A DNA stretch of 64,000 nt, from NCBI GenBank assembly GCA_030710605.1, contig CP092881.1, forward strand, positions 72,579,107 to 72,643,106. The letters run 5' to 3'. The notes beneath the pieces were generated by a model. The model searched no databases, had not been told where the DNA came from, and saw only the letters and a program-made list of their open reading frames with translations. This stretch comes from Cordylochernes scorpioides. Its lineage: Eukaryota; Arthropoda; Arachnida; Pseudoscorpiones; Chernetidae. The position numbers and the translations under genes are program-made. This document shows positions 43,546 through 54,287 of this stretch, piece by piece; the first letter of the stretch is position 1; the number at the start of each line of letters is the position of its first letter.

Positions 43546-44076
43546 ATCATTGTGGGTAGTTATACTCTAAGTCCATCATATGCAGAAGTTAGACCTTTGA
43601 ACTTACAAGGTTTCTCATATCTCTATTTGGCTACTTCTGCTTGCTAGTAGAGTTTACTAGATTCAGGGCCATTGAAGCATTATTTTTTATTAAAAGAAAG
43701 TCCCCAATGCCCACAGGATTCAAACCTCAGGTTGTGAGTGTTTCTCTACAGCAATGATTAGAACCATCAAGACTCATGTAGCATTGAGTATATCCACAGA
43801 GTGGCCTGAGAAATAACACACACCAGGAAGACAAATATATTTATTTAAAATACAATTTGTGTGATGATTGAGTTGTATATATGGGGGAAGAGAACATTTA
43901 TATATACATACATATATTGTACCATATATACATACCCTCTCATATATACATATAGAGAGAATACAACAGGATTCAGCCAAGTCAACAAATGTTTAGACAA
44001 GAGAGGGATACATAGAACTGGGAAGAGCTAGTCCCAATGGGGAATATTTCAACCTTTTTGATAATAAATGAAAGTA

Positions 44077-44232
44077 CAGTAGAACCTCCCTGTAAAGGAT
44101 ACCTAATTACAGATCTAAAGTGTCCGTTAGAGAGGTGTCCTCTTACCAGAGAGTGACAAAATAGTAAAAATGGTAATTTTGTAAATGAAAACTGTCCTTT
44201 ATAGAGAGGTGTTCTCTAAGGTTCTCCTGTGA
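44077..44232. repeat. Tigger/pogo-type MITE, copy 1
   Basis: TA then CAGTAGAACCTCCCTGTAAA at the left; interior GTGTCC-type inverted blocks; the right end is degraded (GGTTCTCCTGTG). Copies 2 and 3 lie at 47713 and 49843. Confidence 0.8.
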
Positions 44233-44489
44233 AATATACACAAAACTATGAGCCATTCTCTGTACTCAAGCAGACTTGGGACAATCCCAAAGCTACAACA
44301 CCAGCAAGTTTTGAACCTCTATTTGGAGACCATGATGTTAGACTAAAGAAAAAAACTGAAAAGAGTTCAAAACTTCAGGTGGGCATTCCAAATTTGGTGA
44401 CCTGAGTCAGCTAGATTAGAAAGACTGGATAGTAGAGATTTTTGTATTTTGAAGCATCTTTCCTTTTTAATGATTGATCTGTCAAACTT

Positions 44490-44660
44490 CCCATCACTAT
44501 AGAGTGGCAGACAGGCAAAGTCAGACTTTCACCAAAGTGTGCCATGGTGCCATGATCAACGAAAGCTGCACCCCATTCCATGAGATCAGAGCTCGAGGAG
44601 CATTAACTCATGGAATTCGTGTAAGCTTTATACAAGGGGATAAGAAACAACAACAATAGA
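44490..44660 (+). mobile_element. Retroposon fragment, tail family
   Basis: AGGCAAAGTCAGACTTTCAC, then GCTGCACCCCATTCCATGAG, and the 3' tail CAAGGGGATAAGAAACAACA. Closely parallels 43385-43545. Confidence 0.55.
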
Positions 44661-44663
44661 GTG

Positions 44664-44787
44664 ACAGAAACTGCTTTTCACATGTGTATACATATGGTGC
44701 ACTTACAGTAAAAGCAGTCGCCAACTTCTTACCCACCATGATTATCATGGCCTGTACCACGTGTACTTGGAATAAGCAAAAAAAAAA
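44664..44787 (+). mobile_element. SINE fragment, 5'-truncated
   Basis: Starts ACTGCTTTTCACATGTG and ends TGTACTTGGAATAAGCAAAA in an A-run: the 3' third of the tRNA-derived SINE. Confidence 0.75.
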
Positions 44788-45111
44788 GAGATGGAAAAAC
44801 CGAGAGTTGGTTCTGTCTTCTAGTTTTACAACACACCATTCAGTGGTGTTGGAGCCATTTTTCTTTCCCCTAATTAAAACATATAATAAGCTTTCAAATA
44901 AAATATTCTACAAGATATTTTTTATAAGTCCATGTGTTTCTCTGATTGTTAAAGAATCTTTAATATATATGGCGGACTTTAGTATACGATGGCCACATAG
45001 ATACTGGAGTAGAAAGAATTCTTCAAGAGAATAAATAAGATATATAAATATATATCTCATGGTATTCGTGTAATCTTTACACAAGGGGATAAGAAACAAC
45101 AACAATAAATA

Positions 45112-45469
45112 CTGGGTGTATCAGGTAAATATGACACAAAAAAACTACTTTAGATTAAAAATGTTTTTTTCATCCCATAGCTATATTAATGTAACAGTAC
45201 ATAAGTGTGCAGTATAGTGATGAACAATAATTGAGAATTCTCTAATCGAGCAGTCATTGTTGTTGTTCGATAAGGTTATCTTGCCAAGGCCTATGCTTCA
45301 TTCCGCGCTTGCCTTGAGACTGTTATAGGTATATATAATGATGGAAGCACTACATTAAATAAATCAAAAATATATCTTTTTATCTACTACTGTGCCACAT
45401 TTTTTACTTGAAATAAAATTCAGTTTAAAGTTCCATTGTGGTTATTCCCAATTTACCTGATACACCCTG
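45112..45469. repeat. Tc1/mariner-type MITE, 358 bp
   Basis: From 45112 CTGGGTGTATCAGGTAAAT; minus strand from 45469 CAGGGTGTATCAGGTAAAT. TA at 45110-45111 and 45470-45471. No transposase frame. Confidence 0.88.
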
Positions 45470-45629
45470 TATAGTATAATATGATACATTAGCATGCCAT
45501 CTGCACTACTGTCCTCAAAGCTTATGTCCATAGCTCTTTTAAAACACCCATTCCAAGATCTAAACATCAGTATCAGTATGATAGGAAAACCAAAAAATGA
45601 AATATAACAGCGGTATGGTAGATTAAACT

Positions 45630-45770
45630 GGCGAAACCGCTGGAAAGGTTCACCACTGATGAGCCAGGCCCTCCCATTAATTTTTCCATTGCAGTAAGGG
45701 CAGTAGAAATTGTTTAATTTTTAAAAGAATCATACCTGTCTAGAATAGTTTTGAATTTCACACGAGGACT
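45630..45770. repeat. Dispersed repeat (CACTGATGAGCC family) joined to a foldback arm
   Basis: GGCGAAACCGCTGGAAAGGT then TCACCACTGATGAGCC matches, inverted, 8115-8165 and 4755-4800. The following CATTGCAGTAAGGGCAGTAG then AAATTGTTTA matches one arm of the foldback at 50361-50520. Confidence 0.55.
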
Positions 45771-45850
45771 TCTTCAGACCAAAAAGACAAATCATCACCA
45801 CATGTGAATGGATGAAGTCAGTCAGCAAGATATAACCAAAGACATAATAG

Positions 45851-46163
45851 GGGGTCGGTGGAAGGATGGTCTAAACCATTGGTTTTCAATCGCTACGACC
45901 CGGGTTCGATTTCCGCATTAGGCACTTTTTTCTAATTAAAAAATGCTCCAATGGCCCCCCGATTCTTGCAAAAGTCCAACCCCACCACCAAGTGTAAGTA
46001 ATCAAACGGGGCTCTGGCACATTTGTAAGTGCAAAGTCGAACTGCTTTTCACATGTGTAGACATGTGGTGCACTTACAGTAAAAGCAGTCGCATACTTCT
46101 ACCCACCATGATTTTCATGGCCTGTACCACATGTACTAGGGATAAACAAAACAAAACAAAAAA
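45851..46163 (+). mobile_element. tRNA-derived SINE, copy C, with 13-bp TSD
   Basis: Bounded by AAAGACATAATAG at 45838-45850 and 46164-46176. Head with GGATGGTCTAAACC and GGGTTCGATTTCC (box B), body as in copies A and B, ending in an A-rich (AAACAAAAC) tail. The long direct repeat proves LINE-type retroposition. Confidence 0.93.
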
Positions 46164-46630
46164 AAAGACATAATAGGTAATGCTTTGGTAGCCCCACAGA
46201 GACACCATATATAAATAGACAACTAATTTAACTGATTTTATATTTAGAAATAACATGTGATTATAAAAATGTTTCAATAATTCCAATGTTAGATACCTAA
46301 TGCATGAATACACATCATTGTATAGAGTGTCATATGCTGCTGTGCAGGTAAAATCTAGACAACTAGCTCATGTAGGTTCTACTGGAATCAAACATCCACA
46401 GAGATCCACAGAATCTCCATAGTAATAAAATCATTGTGACATTTAGGAAACAAAATCTTATAAAACTAACCATTCTCCTCTTTAAAAGATCCACAATTTC
46501 TCTTTACTGATGTTAAGTAAATGTAAGAAAGAGTAAAAATATATAGAAGTTGATGAAAAGAGAAAAATTTCTATTTACAAATATAACTCAAAAAAACATA
46601 TAAATATATCTCTACAAATGAACAAAGAAG

Positions 46631-47070
46631 CTATGATTTGGAGGATTTCATCTGGTTGCTGCGTTCCCCTCGGCAATTGGGGCAGTACCACTTGCCCTTG
46701 GGCTTGCTCACTAATCCCACGCAGGAGAAGTGGAACCACTCGATGATGCAGGACTCGTTGTCACATCCGATCATCTCCCCGTAGGACACTTGGTCACAGA
46801 GACAGTAGGTCGGCTCGTCTGGGTCAATCAGAGTTTCTTCCAGAGCACGAGTAGCCGCAGTTGTCCCACTGGCTTTCTTCTTCTTCTTCTTGTGTTTGCG
46901 GTTGGCCTGGGAGACCGGAGCTACCTGGACTGTGTCGTAGCGGTCCTTCAGGCTCTCGTAGAGTCCCACTTCCACCCGCTGCTTCCGCAGCCGTTTACTG
47001 GACCGTTCAGGTTGGCTGGGGGGCTGCTGTGGTAGTTCCTTCAGGTCCGAGGTATTCTCTATGCTCCGTC
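46631..47070 (-). CDS. ING gene exon 3 (PHD finger, stop)
   Basis: Acceptor CTGTGCAG on the coding strand directly before GACGGAGC. The chosen AG keeps the Gly codon split with exon 2; an alternative AG 12 nt upstream (CTCCTAG) would add four residues. The stop lies at 46633-46631. I saw no AATAAA close downstream. Confidence 0.88.
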
Positions 47071-50000
47071 CTGCACAGACACCTAGGAGCTCAAACACCG
47101 GTTTCACAAAGGTCCATGTTATGTTCTCTTCTACCTAACATTCAATAATCTTAGGTAGTGTAGTTTCTATTAAAATATATTGTATGTTACTGTTATATAT
47201 TTGTATAATATTTTATTACTACAGAATTATCATAAGAACTAAAAACATCTCACACTATATATTGATTACATCACACAACAACAACCAAGTCCTTAGTCAA
47301 AACCATATAAATACACCTATCCCCCGATTTACACGGTAGATACGTTCCTGAGAAAAACGTGTAAATCGAAAATTAAAAATTTTTGCGAAATTTTTATGCG
47401 AAGAAATACAGACACAGTGTGCGTGTGCAGCAAGTCAGCACATAAGCTCGGGATTCCTCGTGAGATGTGTACACAGCGCATGTGTTCAATCACAGTAGCA
47501 TTTAGTATATAGTGCGATAAAAACAAAAAAAAAAAAACATATTTAGAAAACTGTGTAGAAGCGAAAACGTGTAAAACAAGTACCGTGTAAATCGGGGGAT
47601 AGGTGTATACATATTATATTAATACAATATAATGCGGCTTATGATTGTAGAACGACATTTATCCCGCATGCATATTACAGTCCACACTATAGGAGGTCAG
47701 TATAAAAGTATACAGTAGAACCTCCCTGTAAAGGACAACACCTAATTGCAGAGTCAAACTGTCCTTTTTAGAGAGGTGTCCTCTTACCGGAGAATTGCTA
47801 AATAGTAAAAATGATAATTTTGCAAATGAAAATTGTCCTTTATGGAGAGGTGTCTGATAGCAGGGTATCCGCTAAAGGAAGGTCCTACAGTAAATGTGTG
47901 ACTATGTCTTTCCTGAAGAGTGTCAATAAAAAGACAAGCCAACTTTTCAGGATTTAAAGTAGAAGTAGATAAGAGGATGAAAAGAGAAAAGCTTTCTCAG
48001 TGTGAGTAGAGAAGCAACTCTCAGGGTTTAAATATTATTCTGACCATGGCATCAACCCACTGCCTTAGGAGCTGGAACAAGTGGGTTCTGAGGACACACC
48101 ACCTGTTCTAAATAGAACATTACTCACAGGGAGTTTACTAACTGGCCAGGATCACTGCGAGTTCTGTGTGGATTTCTTATGCAAATCACAAAGGTAACCA
48201 GAATAACCAGGTGAGACATTGCTATCCTGAACATAAAACTCTGATGTTGTACTACAGATTTTTTGTTGGTGTCTTCCACAAAATACAAGAAAATAAGACC
48301 TAATCCAGTAGAGGAGAGCTTCAGATCCTGAACTCTTTAAAATAGAATCTTCAAGTGATGGCATCAACATTGCACTTTGGAATTCAAAAATGATAAAATC
48401 TCCACCTTTGCCGGTCCCGGATGAAAAAGGAGGAGGGGGAGCAGTGACAAGCTCACTAAAAAACCTGGGCCCAGCTGGCCTGGCTGATAGTACCCTGTAA
48501 GGGCTCCTAATCCAGGGATACAGGATGAGCAGCGTTTGTACTCCATGTTAGGAGCGGCTGCACATGGCGTCTGTTCCTCATGTCAGAGGCGGCTATTTCT
48601 TTTGGAGCTAAGTCGGCCTGCCACTGAGTAGTGCTCCCAGTCTTAATGACAAAGGCAGACGCATTCTACTTCACCCAATCATGATGGTTGTCAAATCTCA
48701 AGCTTTACAAGCCTGACACCCTAATATGATTGAGTGGAGATAAGAAAGAAGAAGAAAAATGATAAAGCATAATTTGGATTATAGATTATAATACAATTTA
48801 GGTCTTATTTTCTTGTATTATAATCTATAATCCAAATTGTGCTTTATTATTTCATACAAAATGTTGACTCAGATTAATCTGAAGCATGTGGTTCAACAGT
48901 GAGCAGGGAGGGACAGGACAGTTTGAATTTCAGATGAAAGTCTTGCAACCAACAAGAGCAAAGTAAACTAGGTAGGATACATTAGTCAGTTTACAAACAC
49001 AAGGTAATAACACCAAATCTAACCCAAATAAATAGTGTGTGATGTTTCAGCGTTGTTACCATCTTCAGAAAAAAGTACTGAATGAGAAATTTTACCACAG
49101 CATGTTTTAAATAGTTACTGTTATCAAGTGTGTATAAACAACAGATTATTATTATATATTACCTTATTCTGAATATATAGAGCAATCCATAATATATGTA
49201 TATTTTAAAAATAAGCCTTATTTTTAAAATATTACTGATCTGTGATATATTATTACTCTACTCTGTATTATTTATCATCATCTTGTAAACAACGAGATGT
49301 GCAATAGAATGTTCACGAGTGTAAGAATTGTAAATAGAATAAAATAATCATAGTAGCTTAAAAATAGTGTATCTTTTATTTATCTTTATATATATATAAA
49401 GTGCGATTTCTTACAAAATAATTTTCACCATTAATATTTAACAATTAATAGAAACGTATCAATTACCTTGTGTTTATAATCTATAATCCAAATTGTGCCT
49501 TATCATTAGTGAGTTTACTTACTTGTAGTTGGTCTTTTTATCTTTACATTTTCATCTGCAATCCAAAATGTGTTATTTCTCCAATTCACAAACAATGGTT
49601 TTTCAACATAATTATAAACAAAATTAAACCAATCAAAATGAAAAATGCTTTTTCACCCACAAGTATAATAAATAGGCTAAGAGCACAACTGGAGAAGTAC
49701 CAGACTATGGTGTGATAATATGGCTTCCTGCTGAAACAGCAGTGGGGGGGGGTTTCAATCAAATATTCTTCCTTTGTCCACCAATTTTGGAGACTCTCAA
49801 CAGACATTATCAAATGATGCAGTGAGTAACTTCAGATAAATACAGTAGAACTACCTCCCTGTAAAGGACACCTAATTGCAGAGACAAAGTGTCCTTTATG
49901 GAGAGGTATCCTCTTAGCGGAGAGTTGCTAAATTGTAAAAATAGTAATTTTGCAAATGAAAACTGTCTTTTGTAGAGAGGTGTCCTCTAAAGGGAGGTTC

Positions 50001-53000
50001 TACTGTATATGTGTGACTATGAAGCAGTGAGTAACTTCAGACAAATAAAATATTTGGTTGATGTGTGGGAATACTAGTTATTAGACCACTAGCAAATATG
50101 AAATGTTATCTAACTGGGGAAGTTAAGCCATCAAAGTTTCCTAGAATAACTCCCTCTCCAAGTATAGGGAGTTTCATTGGGAGGCTGCAAACATAGATTG
50201 TTGAATAAGAGTAACAATGGTGGTACAACACTGTCTAACCCCCTCTGCTGTCATGTTGAGAGAGGGTAACATACAATGTGGTAGTACAATAACATCCCTC
50301 TTAGTTCACTTATTCAGTCTTGCTGTTCCTGTGATACAAGGTTGGTACTCTGTGTAAACAAAATTCGAAACTATTATAGACGCGTATGATTCTTTTTGAA
50401 AATAAACAATTTCTACTGTTCTTACTGCAATGGAAAATTATTTTTTACATTGCAGTAAGGACAGTAGAAATTGTTTATTTTCAAAAAGAATCATACGTGT
50501 CTATAATAGTTTCGAATTTTGATAACAGATGGCGCGCTAATGTATCAAAATATAACTCTGTGTTACACAGGACTGAACCCACCTAGTAACTTATCTAGGC
50601 CCAGCCAGGTTGTCACAGGTTTTACTGTTGTTGAGGAGAAGGAAACAAAATTTGCCAACACTAGAGATCTATGTAAATATATAGATCAACAACTACTAGA
50701 AAGAACTAAATCTATGGATTTGTTAAAACAACAACGAGGCTAGCTCTTTTTTTTTTTGCTTATCCCTAGTACACGAGGTATAGGCCATGATAATAATGGT
50801 GGGTATATGTAGATGATTGCTTTTACTGTAAGTGCACCACATGTCTACACATGTGAAAAGCAGTTCGACTTTTGCACTTACAAATGTGCCAGAGCCCCGT
50901 AAGGCTAGATCTACTGGGGAAAAGTACACCACTATAGGAGTCCTAGGTGGGAAGTAACACTGGTGGACTAGAAACATGATGTGGGTTATAAGAACTTTAT
51001 ATAGGAGAATATAAAGAGATTAAGCTATATTGATTTCCAGACTTAAGTCTGGTCATCTAAGGACAATGACAGAATGGTTGCAAGGTTTTCCCACTATGTA
51101 CTAAGTGTCAACCTGCAACCCCAAAACACATTATTGACTGTAATGGCCCATCCATTGATGAGCTCTATCCTTCCCTGGCAGACACCATCAACAAGCTTGA
51201 TATCTTAATATGATTGAGTGGAGATAAGAAAGAAGAAGACGAGCTATATTGAGAATCAATTTAGGCATAATGGGAGTAGCTATCATACATGGATGCCACA
51301 ATTTCCCTTCATTCAGGAGAGAAAATGCAGGGACCTTGTTAATATGGCAGCAGTTCAATAAGCATTCATGTTTAGAATGAAAACAATTCATTTTAGGGAT
51401 ACACACCTCTGATGATATTTTTTAAACCCTTTCACAAAATAGATATTGTCAAGGTCTTTAAAATACGGCTTCATCTCAGTGAATGACTTCTTCATTTTAG
51501 CCAGATTTCTTTTCTGGTGGATATTGAGGGTGCAGCAGCAACAATTCATGAAGATTGGCTACAACTTCAGATGGATGTGCTGGTATATTGTCATGGTAAA
51601 AAATTTAAAAAAATAAAAAACACTTTTCATCACCAAATTGAGCCATGTATCTTGTCGAAGTGATCTAATAATTCAATGTAATGTGGAGTTCTTCTCTCTT
51701 TTATAAGAAATCTACGAGATGCTGCCCTTCATATTCTGATAACTCATTGCCATAACTTTACTAGCAGATGGGCCCAACATCACCTTGAGAAGCAAGCAAC
51801 ACACACATCCATTATTTCAATTGTTGCATAATAATGATCTAGGTCTCATTGATGGCCACAATAAGTACCTATTACACCACAACATCACGGAATTCGTGTA
51901 ATCTTTACACAAGGGGATAAGAAACAACAAGATCCCCCCACTTACCCAGGTTCTCCTGGTCTCCCTCCAGCTGCCGGGACTTGTTCTCTATCAGGTCCTG
52001 GATGAGTTGGATGATCTGTAACTTCTCATCTCCCAGCTCCTGGCTACGGATCAGGGCCTTCTGGATGTTCAGGATGGTCTTCTTGCGGGAGAAAGAGTCC
52101 AGGCACTTGGTCAGGGACCCCTGGTGGGAGTCCAGCTCCTGGATTACACCTGCCATACCACATAGTTATAGCAAAAAATAACAGGAATCAACATTCCATC
52201 ATTGGTATCTGAATCAAAAGCCTGGAGCTATTCTGGAATGTGGGATGAACTGACAGGTAGCAACTTGCATATCCAAGCTCAAAACTGGCAGCCATACAGG
52301 ACTGCTCCTCTTCCAGGATGGTGTCATGTTGGTCTTAAATATTGTCACGTATATGAGCCTGAAAAACACCTACAACCTCCGCCAATAGATGGGGCTTTCG
52401 CCTATTTCCCGTCTAGAACTAGTGTGGGAATCGCCGACTGCTGTGGTCTCCTGGGGAAAATTATTGTATATAACCGTTGATGTCCTGGGATGTAAAATAG
52501 TGTAAATACCTGTTGATTAATATTCGAGTTATTATGTAATGTGGTTTAAAGATGACAATAAAAAAGGAGTGTTAGCAGACTTGTTGCTGTTGTGACTCTC
52601 TCGCCAACACCACAGTCACTACTCTTCTGGTAAGTCTTTTGTGTCCCCCCACCAGTGGTAAGGCCGAGAGATACTGCCAGAGGAAAGGAGATCCACTTGA
52701 GTGGTGGTTCTCGGAGGTCTTTGGGTGGTCTGCAAGGTAGGGCTGCAGAGGAGAGCAACGGAGCCCAGGTTAGGTGATCCACGACGGAGGAAGCGGCATC
52801 GTTGCAAAGAACCGGAGGGGTAAGGCCCGACAATATAGAATGGGGTGGAGCCCAGAGTAGAAGCCAAAGGACCCACCTTGATACTGGAGGTCCAGCTCCC
52901 GCAGGTGGGAGAGGTGGGTCTGGATGTTGCCTGGCAGCTCCTCCACAGCATCCAGGTAGTTCTCCAGGTAGGACACGCTGGCAGCTGCCTCAGCAGCCAC

Positions 53001-53012
53001 TTGGTTCAGCAT
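46631..53012 (-). CDS. ING1/ING2-type inhibitor of growth protein, three exons
   Basis: The spliced product is 259 residues from exons 53012-52877, 52149-51946 and 47070-46631 (780 nt including the stop, in frame throughout). ING proteins are chromatin readers in histone acetyltransferase or deacetylase (Sin3/HDAC) complexes and bind H3K4me3. Residues 1-110 form the ING N-terminal helical domain ([20 protein letters not shown], then RELDLQYQ). Residues 172-179 (KHKKKKKK) are a probable NLS. Residues 203-246 are a C4HC3 PHD finger ([18 protein letters not shown], then WFHFSC, then YCPNC) with the Tyr and Trp of the methyl-lysine cage. The tail after the PHD is short ([13 protein letters not shown]) versus the longer polybasic end of vertebrate ING1/2. 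The ATG has A at -3. Intron 1 is 727 bp and intron 2 about 4.9 kb and full of transposon debris. ING1/2 rather than ING3/4/5 is inferred from the [14 protein letters not shown] motif. Confidence 0.92.
47314..47605. repeat. MITE with CACCTATCCCCCGATTTACA ends
   Basis: Left CACCTATCCCCCGATTTACA then CGGTA; right TACCGTGTAAATCGGGGGAT then AGGTG. TA duplication at 47312-47313 and 47606-47607. 292 bp, non-coding, in ING intergenic/upstream-of-exon-3 intron DNA. Confidence 0.9.
47713..47890. repeat. Tigger/pogo-type MITE, copy 2
   Basis: TA (47711-47712), CAGTAGAACCTCCCTGTAAA at the left, GGTCCTACAG at the right, TA (47891-47892). Lies in ING intron 2. Confidence 0.88.
48398..48754 (+). mobile_element. 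Retroposon B, second full-length copy with 12-bp TSD
   Basis: Flanked by AAAAATGATAAA (48386-48397 and 48755-48766). Its sequence follows copy 1 (4247-4598) closely: GATGAAAAAGGAGGAGGGGG, ACCTGGGCCCAGCTGGCC, and the 3' GGAGATAAGAAAGAAGAAG. Inserted in ING intron 2. Confidence 0.85.
48768..48850. repeat. Foldback family, end arms only
   Basis: GCATAATTTGGATTATAGAT and its mirror ATCTATAATCCAAATTGTGC around AGGTCTTATTTTCTTG. The hammerhead-bearing centre is absent. Confidence 0.7.
49020..49150 (-). repeat. Foldback family, single degraded arm
   Basis: GTGTGTGATGTTTCAGCGTT, then GTTACCATCTTCAG and the TACTGAATGAGAAATTTTAC spacer as in 63128-63425. The stem II partner strand is deleted, so no ribozyme could form. 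Confidence 0.6.
49843..50005. repeat. Tigger/pogo-type MITE, copy 3
   Basis: TA (49841-49842), CAGTAGAACTACCTCCCTGT; right GGGAGGTTCTACTG, TA (50006-50007). 163 bp. Confidence 0.9.
50361..50520. repeat. Foldback element 5 (about 75-bp arms)
   Basis: AAATTCGAAACTATTATAGA to TTACTGCAATG mirrored by CATTGCAGTAAGG to TCTATAATAGTTTCGAATTT, around a short AAATTATTTTTT centre. A single arm occurs at 45690-45760. Confidence 0.85.
50745..50905 (-). mobile_element. SINE fragment, 5'-truncated
   Basis: T-run, GCTTATCCCTAGTACACGAG, CCACATGTCTACACATGTGA, AATGTGCCAGAGCCCCGTAA: the 3' half of the tRNA-derived SINE in minus orientation. Confidence 0.8.
51395..51615 (-). pseudogene. mariner transposase relic in ING intron 2
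   Basis: The minus strand reads [19 protein letters not shown] then [12 protein letters not shown], recalling the mariner second-Asp motif and its following segment. Later, in another frame, it reads [12 protein letters not shown], like the mariner C-terminus. Frames are broken several times. No TIRs were found. Confidence 0.5.
51885..51932 (+). mobile_element. Non-LTR 3' tail remnant
   Basis: GGAATTCGTGTAATCTTTAC then ACAAGGGGATAAGAAACAAC, the tail also found after the ORF2 fragment at 42830. It ends 14 bp before the ING exon 2 donor region. Confidence 0.65.
51946..52149 (-). CDS. ING gene exon 2 (end of the ING helical domain)
   Basis: Acceptor GGTATGGCAG precedes GTGTAATCCAG; the donor CTGG|GTAAGT is consensus. 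Encodes [20 protein letters not shown], then [20 protein letters not shown] and [20 protein letters not shown]. Confidence 0.92.
52229..52620. other. ING intron 1, possible solo LTR
   Basis: From TGTCACGTATATGAGCC (52324) to about 52606 there are a TATA-like GTATATAACCG (52466) and an AATAAA (52557) in LTR-like order. No target duplication or partner copy could be shown, so this stays a suggestion. Confidence 0.25.
52877..53012 (-). CDS. ING gene exon 1 (start of the ING domain)
   Basis: ATG at 53012; donor CAAG|GTGGGT at 52877/52876. Encodes [20 protein letters not shown] to LDLQYQ. A non-LTR fragment lies within about 100 bp upstream, so the 5' UTR and promoter are not clear. Confidence 0.9.
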
Positions 53013-53059
53013 GCTCCCTCTTGCTCACTGCTACTGCACCCAAGTCTTGTGACAACAAC

Positions 53060-53340
53060 CGTATAACATTTTGGTACCAAGTAGTGAGTGATGTTATAGC
53101 AAGGTTTGACTGGATCTCTACTTTTCAAGATAAAAATTTATCCATGGGTGAGCTCTGTCCTGGTGTGGAACTAACACCTACTCACATATTCTCATGTCCA
53201 GCAATGGCAGCAGCCTTGCAGAAAATTGACATAGACCCAGAGCAGCAGCTTTACACACCCAAGATAGTGGACATTGCTGCTGCTGTGATGGAGATGCATG
53301 GAGACATCTGAGGCTCTTCTTTGGACACGACGACAACAAC
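53060..53340 (+). pseudogene. Non-LTR retrotransposon ORF2 tail (ends MHGDI)
   Basis: The plus frame reads FWYQVVSDVIARFDWISTFQ, GELCPGVELTPTHIFSCPAM (zinc-knuckle remnant) and TPKIVDIAAAVMEMHGDI, then a stop and a GACACGACGACAACAAC tail. It is a second jockey-like family, distinct from the LMEIV one. A near copy of its last part is at 61555-61680. It lies just upstream of ING exon 1 in opposite orientation. Confidence 0.7.
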
Positions 53341-53550
53341 ATGAGTGAGCTGCTGTCGTTGGTTGGCTATCCACCACCTGGAGGGGACAATCAGACTTTG
53401 ACCTTCCCACAATGCACCATCTACAGGACCAAAGAGGCTTCACCAGACCAACTCTTGGAATGCATGGAAGCCTCAAGACAGGACCTATATTCCATCCCTA
53501 CCAAGATTGTGAATTTGATCTATGAATTTAGTCTCTGTGACCTTGTATAA
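53341..53550 (+). CDS. Unidentified 69-codon frame with downstream AATAAA
   Basis: MSELLSLVGYPPPGGDNQTL to IYEFSLCDLV, starting directly after the non-LTR tail and followed by AATAATAAAAAG (53563). The even composition and Pro/Gly-rich start look protein-like. It could be a 3'-terminal exon of an unseen gene or pure chance. I do not recognise a family. Confidence 0.2.
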   Translation: MSELLSLVGYPPPGGDNQTLTFPQCTIYRTKEASPDQLLECMEASRQDLYSIPTKIVNLIYEFSLCDLV

Positions 53551-53799
53551 TTATACAATGTGAATAATAAAAAGATGGAAATTCTTCCACCACCCATCCA
53601 ATTCTTGTATGAATTCAACCGTGAGTGCATGTAACCAAATGTCATTCTATACGCTTTTGATCCAATATATGCCTTTGTAATAGAAATCCCTATACATGCG
53701 ATAGACCTAAAGTGGAAATGGATTTAATTCTGACAGGTGTTTCTATTGCATGAACTATAAATTTGGGGAAAAAGTAAAAAAAAAACTTTACCCAAAACG

Positions 53800-53925
53800 A
53801 TAAGACACAATTTGGATTATAAATATAAACACAAGGTGATAAGACCAAATCCAAATAAATAAATAGTGTGTGACGTTTCGGTGTATTTATTTGGATTTGG
53901 TCTTATTACCTTGTGTTTCTACCCA
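53800..53925. repeat. Foldback family, centre deleted
   Basis: AGACACAATTTGGATTATAA, ACCAAATCCAAATAAATAAA, GTGTGTGACGTTTCGGTG and then the mirror ATTTATTTGGATTTGGTCTT. The ribozyme-like hairpin is missing. Confidence 0.65.
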
Positions 53926-54287
53926 AAACATTTTTTACTCTTTGTCAAAGCAATGTGAGGTCTAAACTCAGCCTAACATGGGTATTACTCCATCCAGCCA
54001 TTTGGTTGTGGAAGGTGTACACAACAGAGGTCAGTCCCACACTGGACTGAATGCTACCTAGGAACAACCTCTTCTACAATCATAGATAAGACAACACCTC
54101 TCCCAGCAAAATCTATACGCCATATATTGGCTGTCTCTGCACTCTAGCAGAATCTCAGGTCAGTGACAAATCTTTGACCAATTCCGAATGCTCAACTGGC
54201 CCTGGAGCAGCTTTGATATCATGGGATCCATAGAGGATTCAAGAGATATTCCAAATTTACTACAAAGGCGTGCTCAGTTGCCTAGGA

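Noticed and set aside
52324-52606. A definite solo LTR in ING intron 1
   Set aside because: TATA and AATAAA order is suggestive, but no TG...CA pair with target duplication could be fixed.
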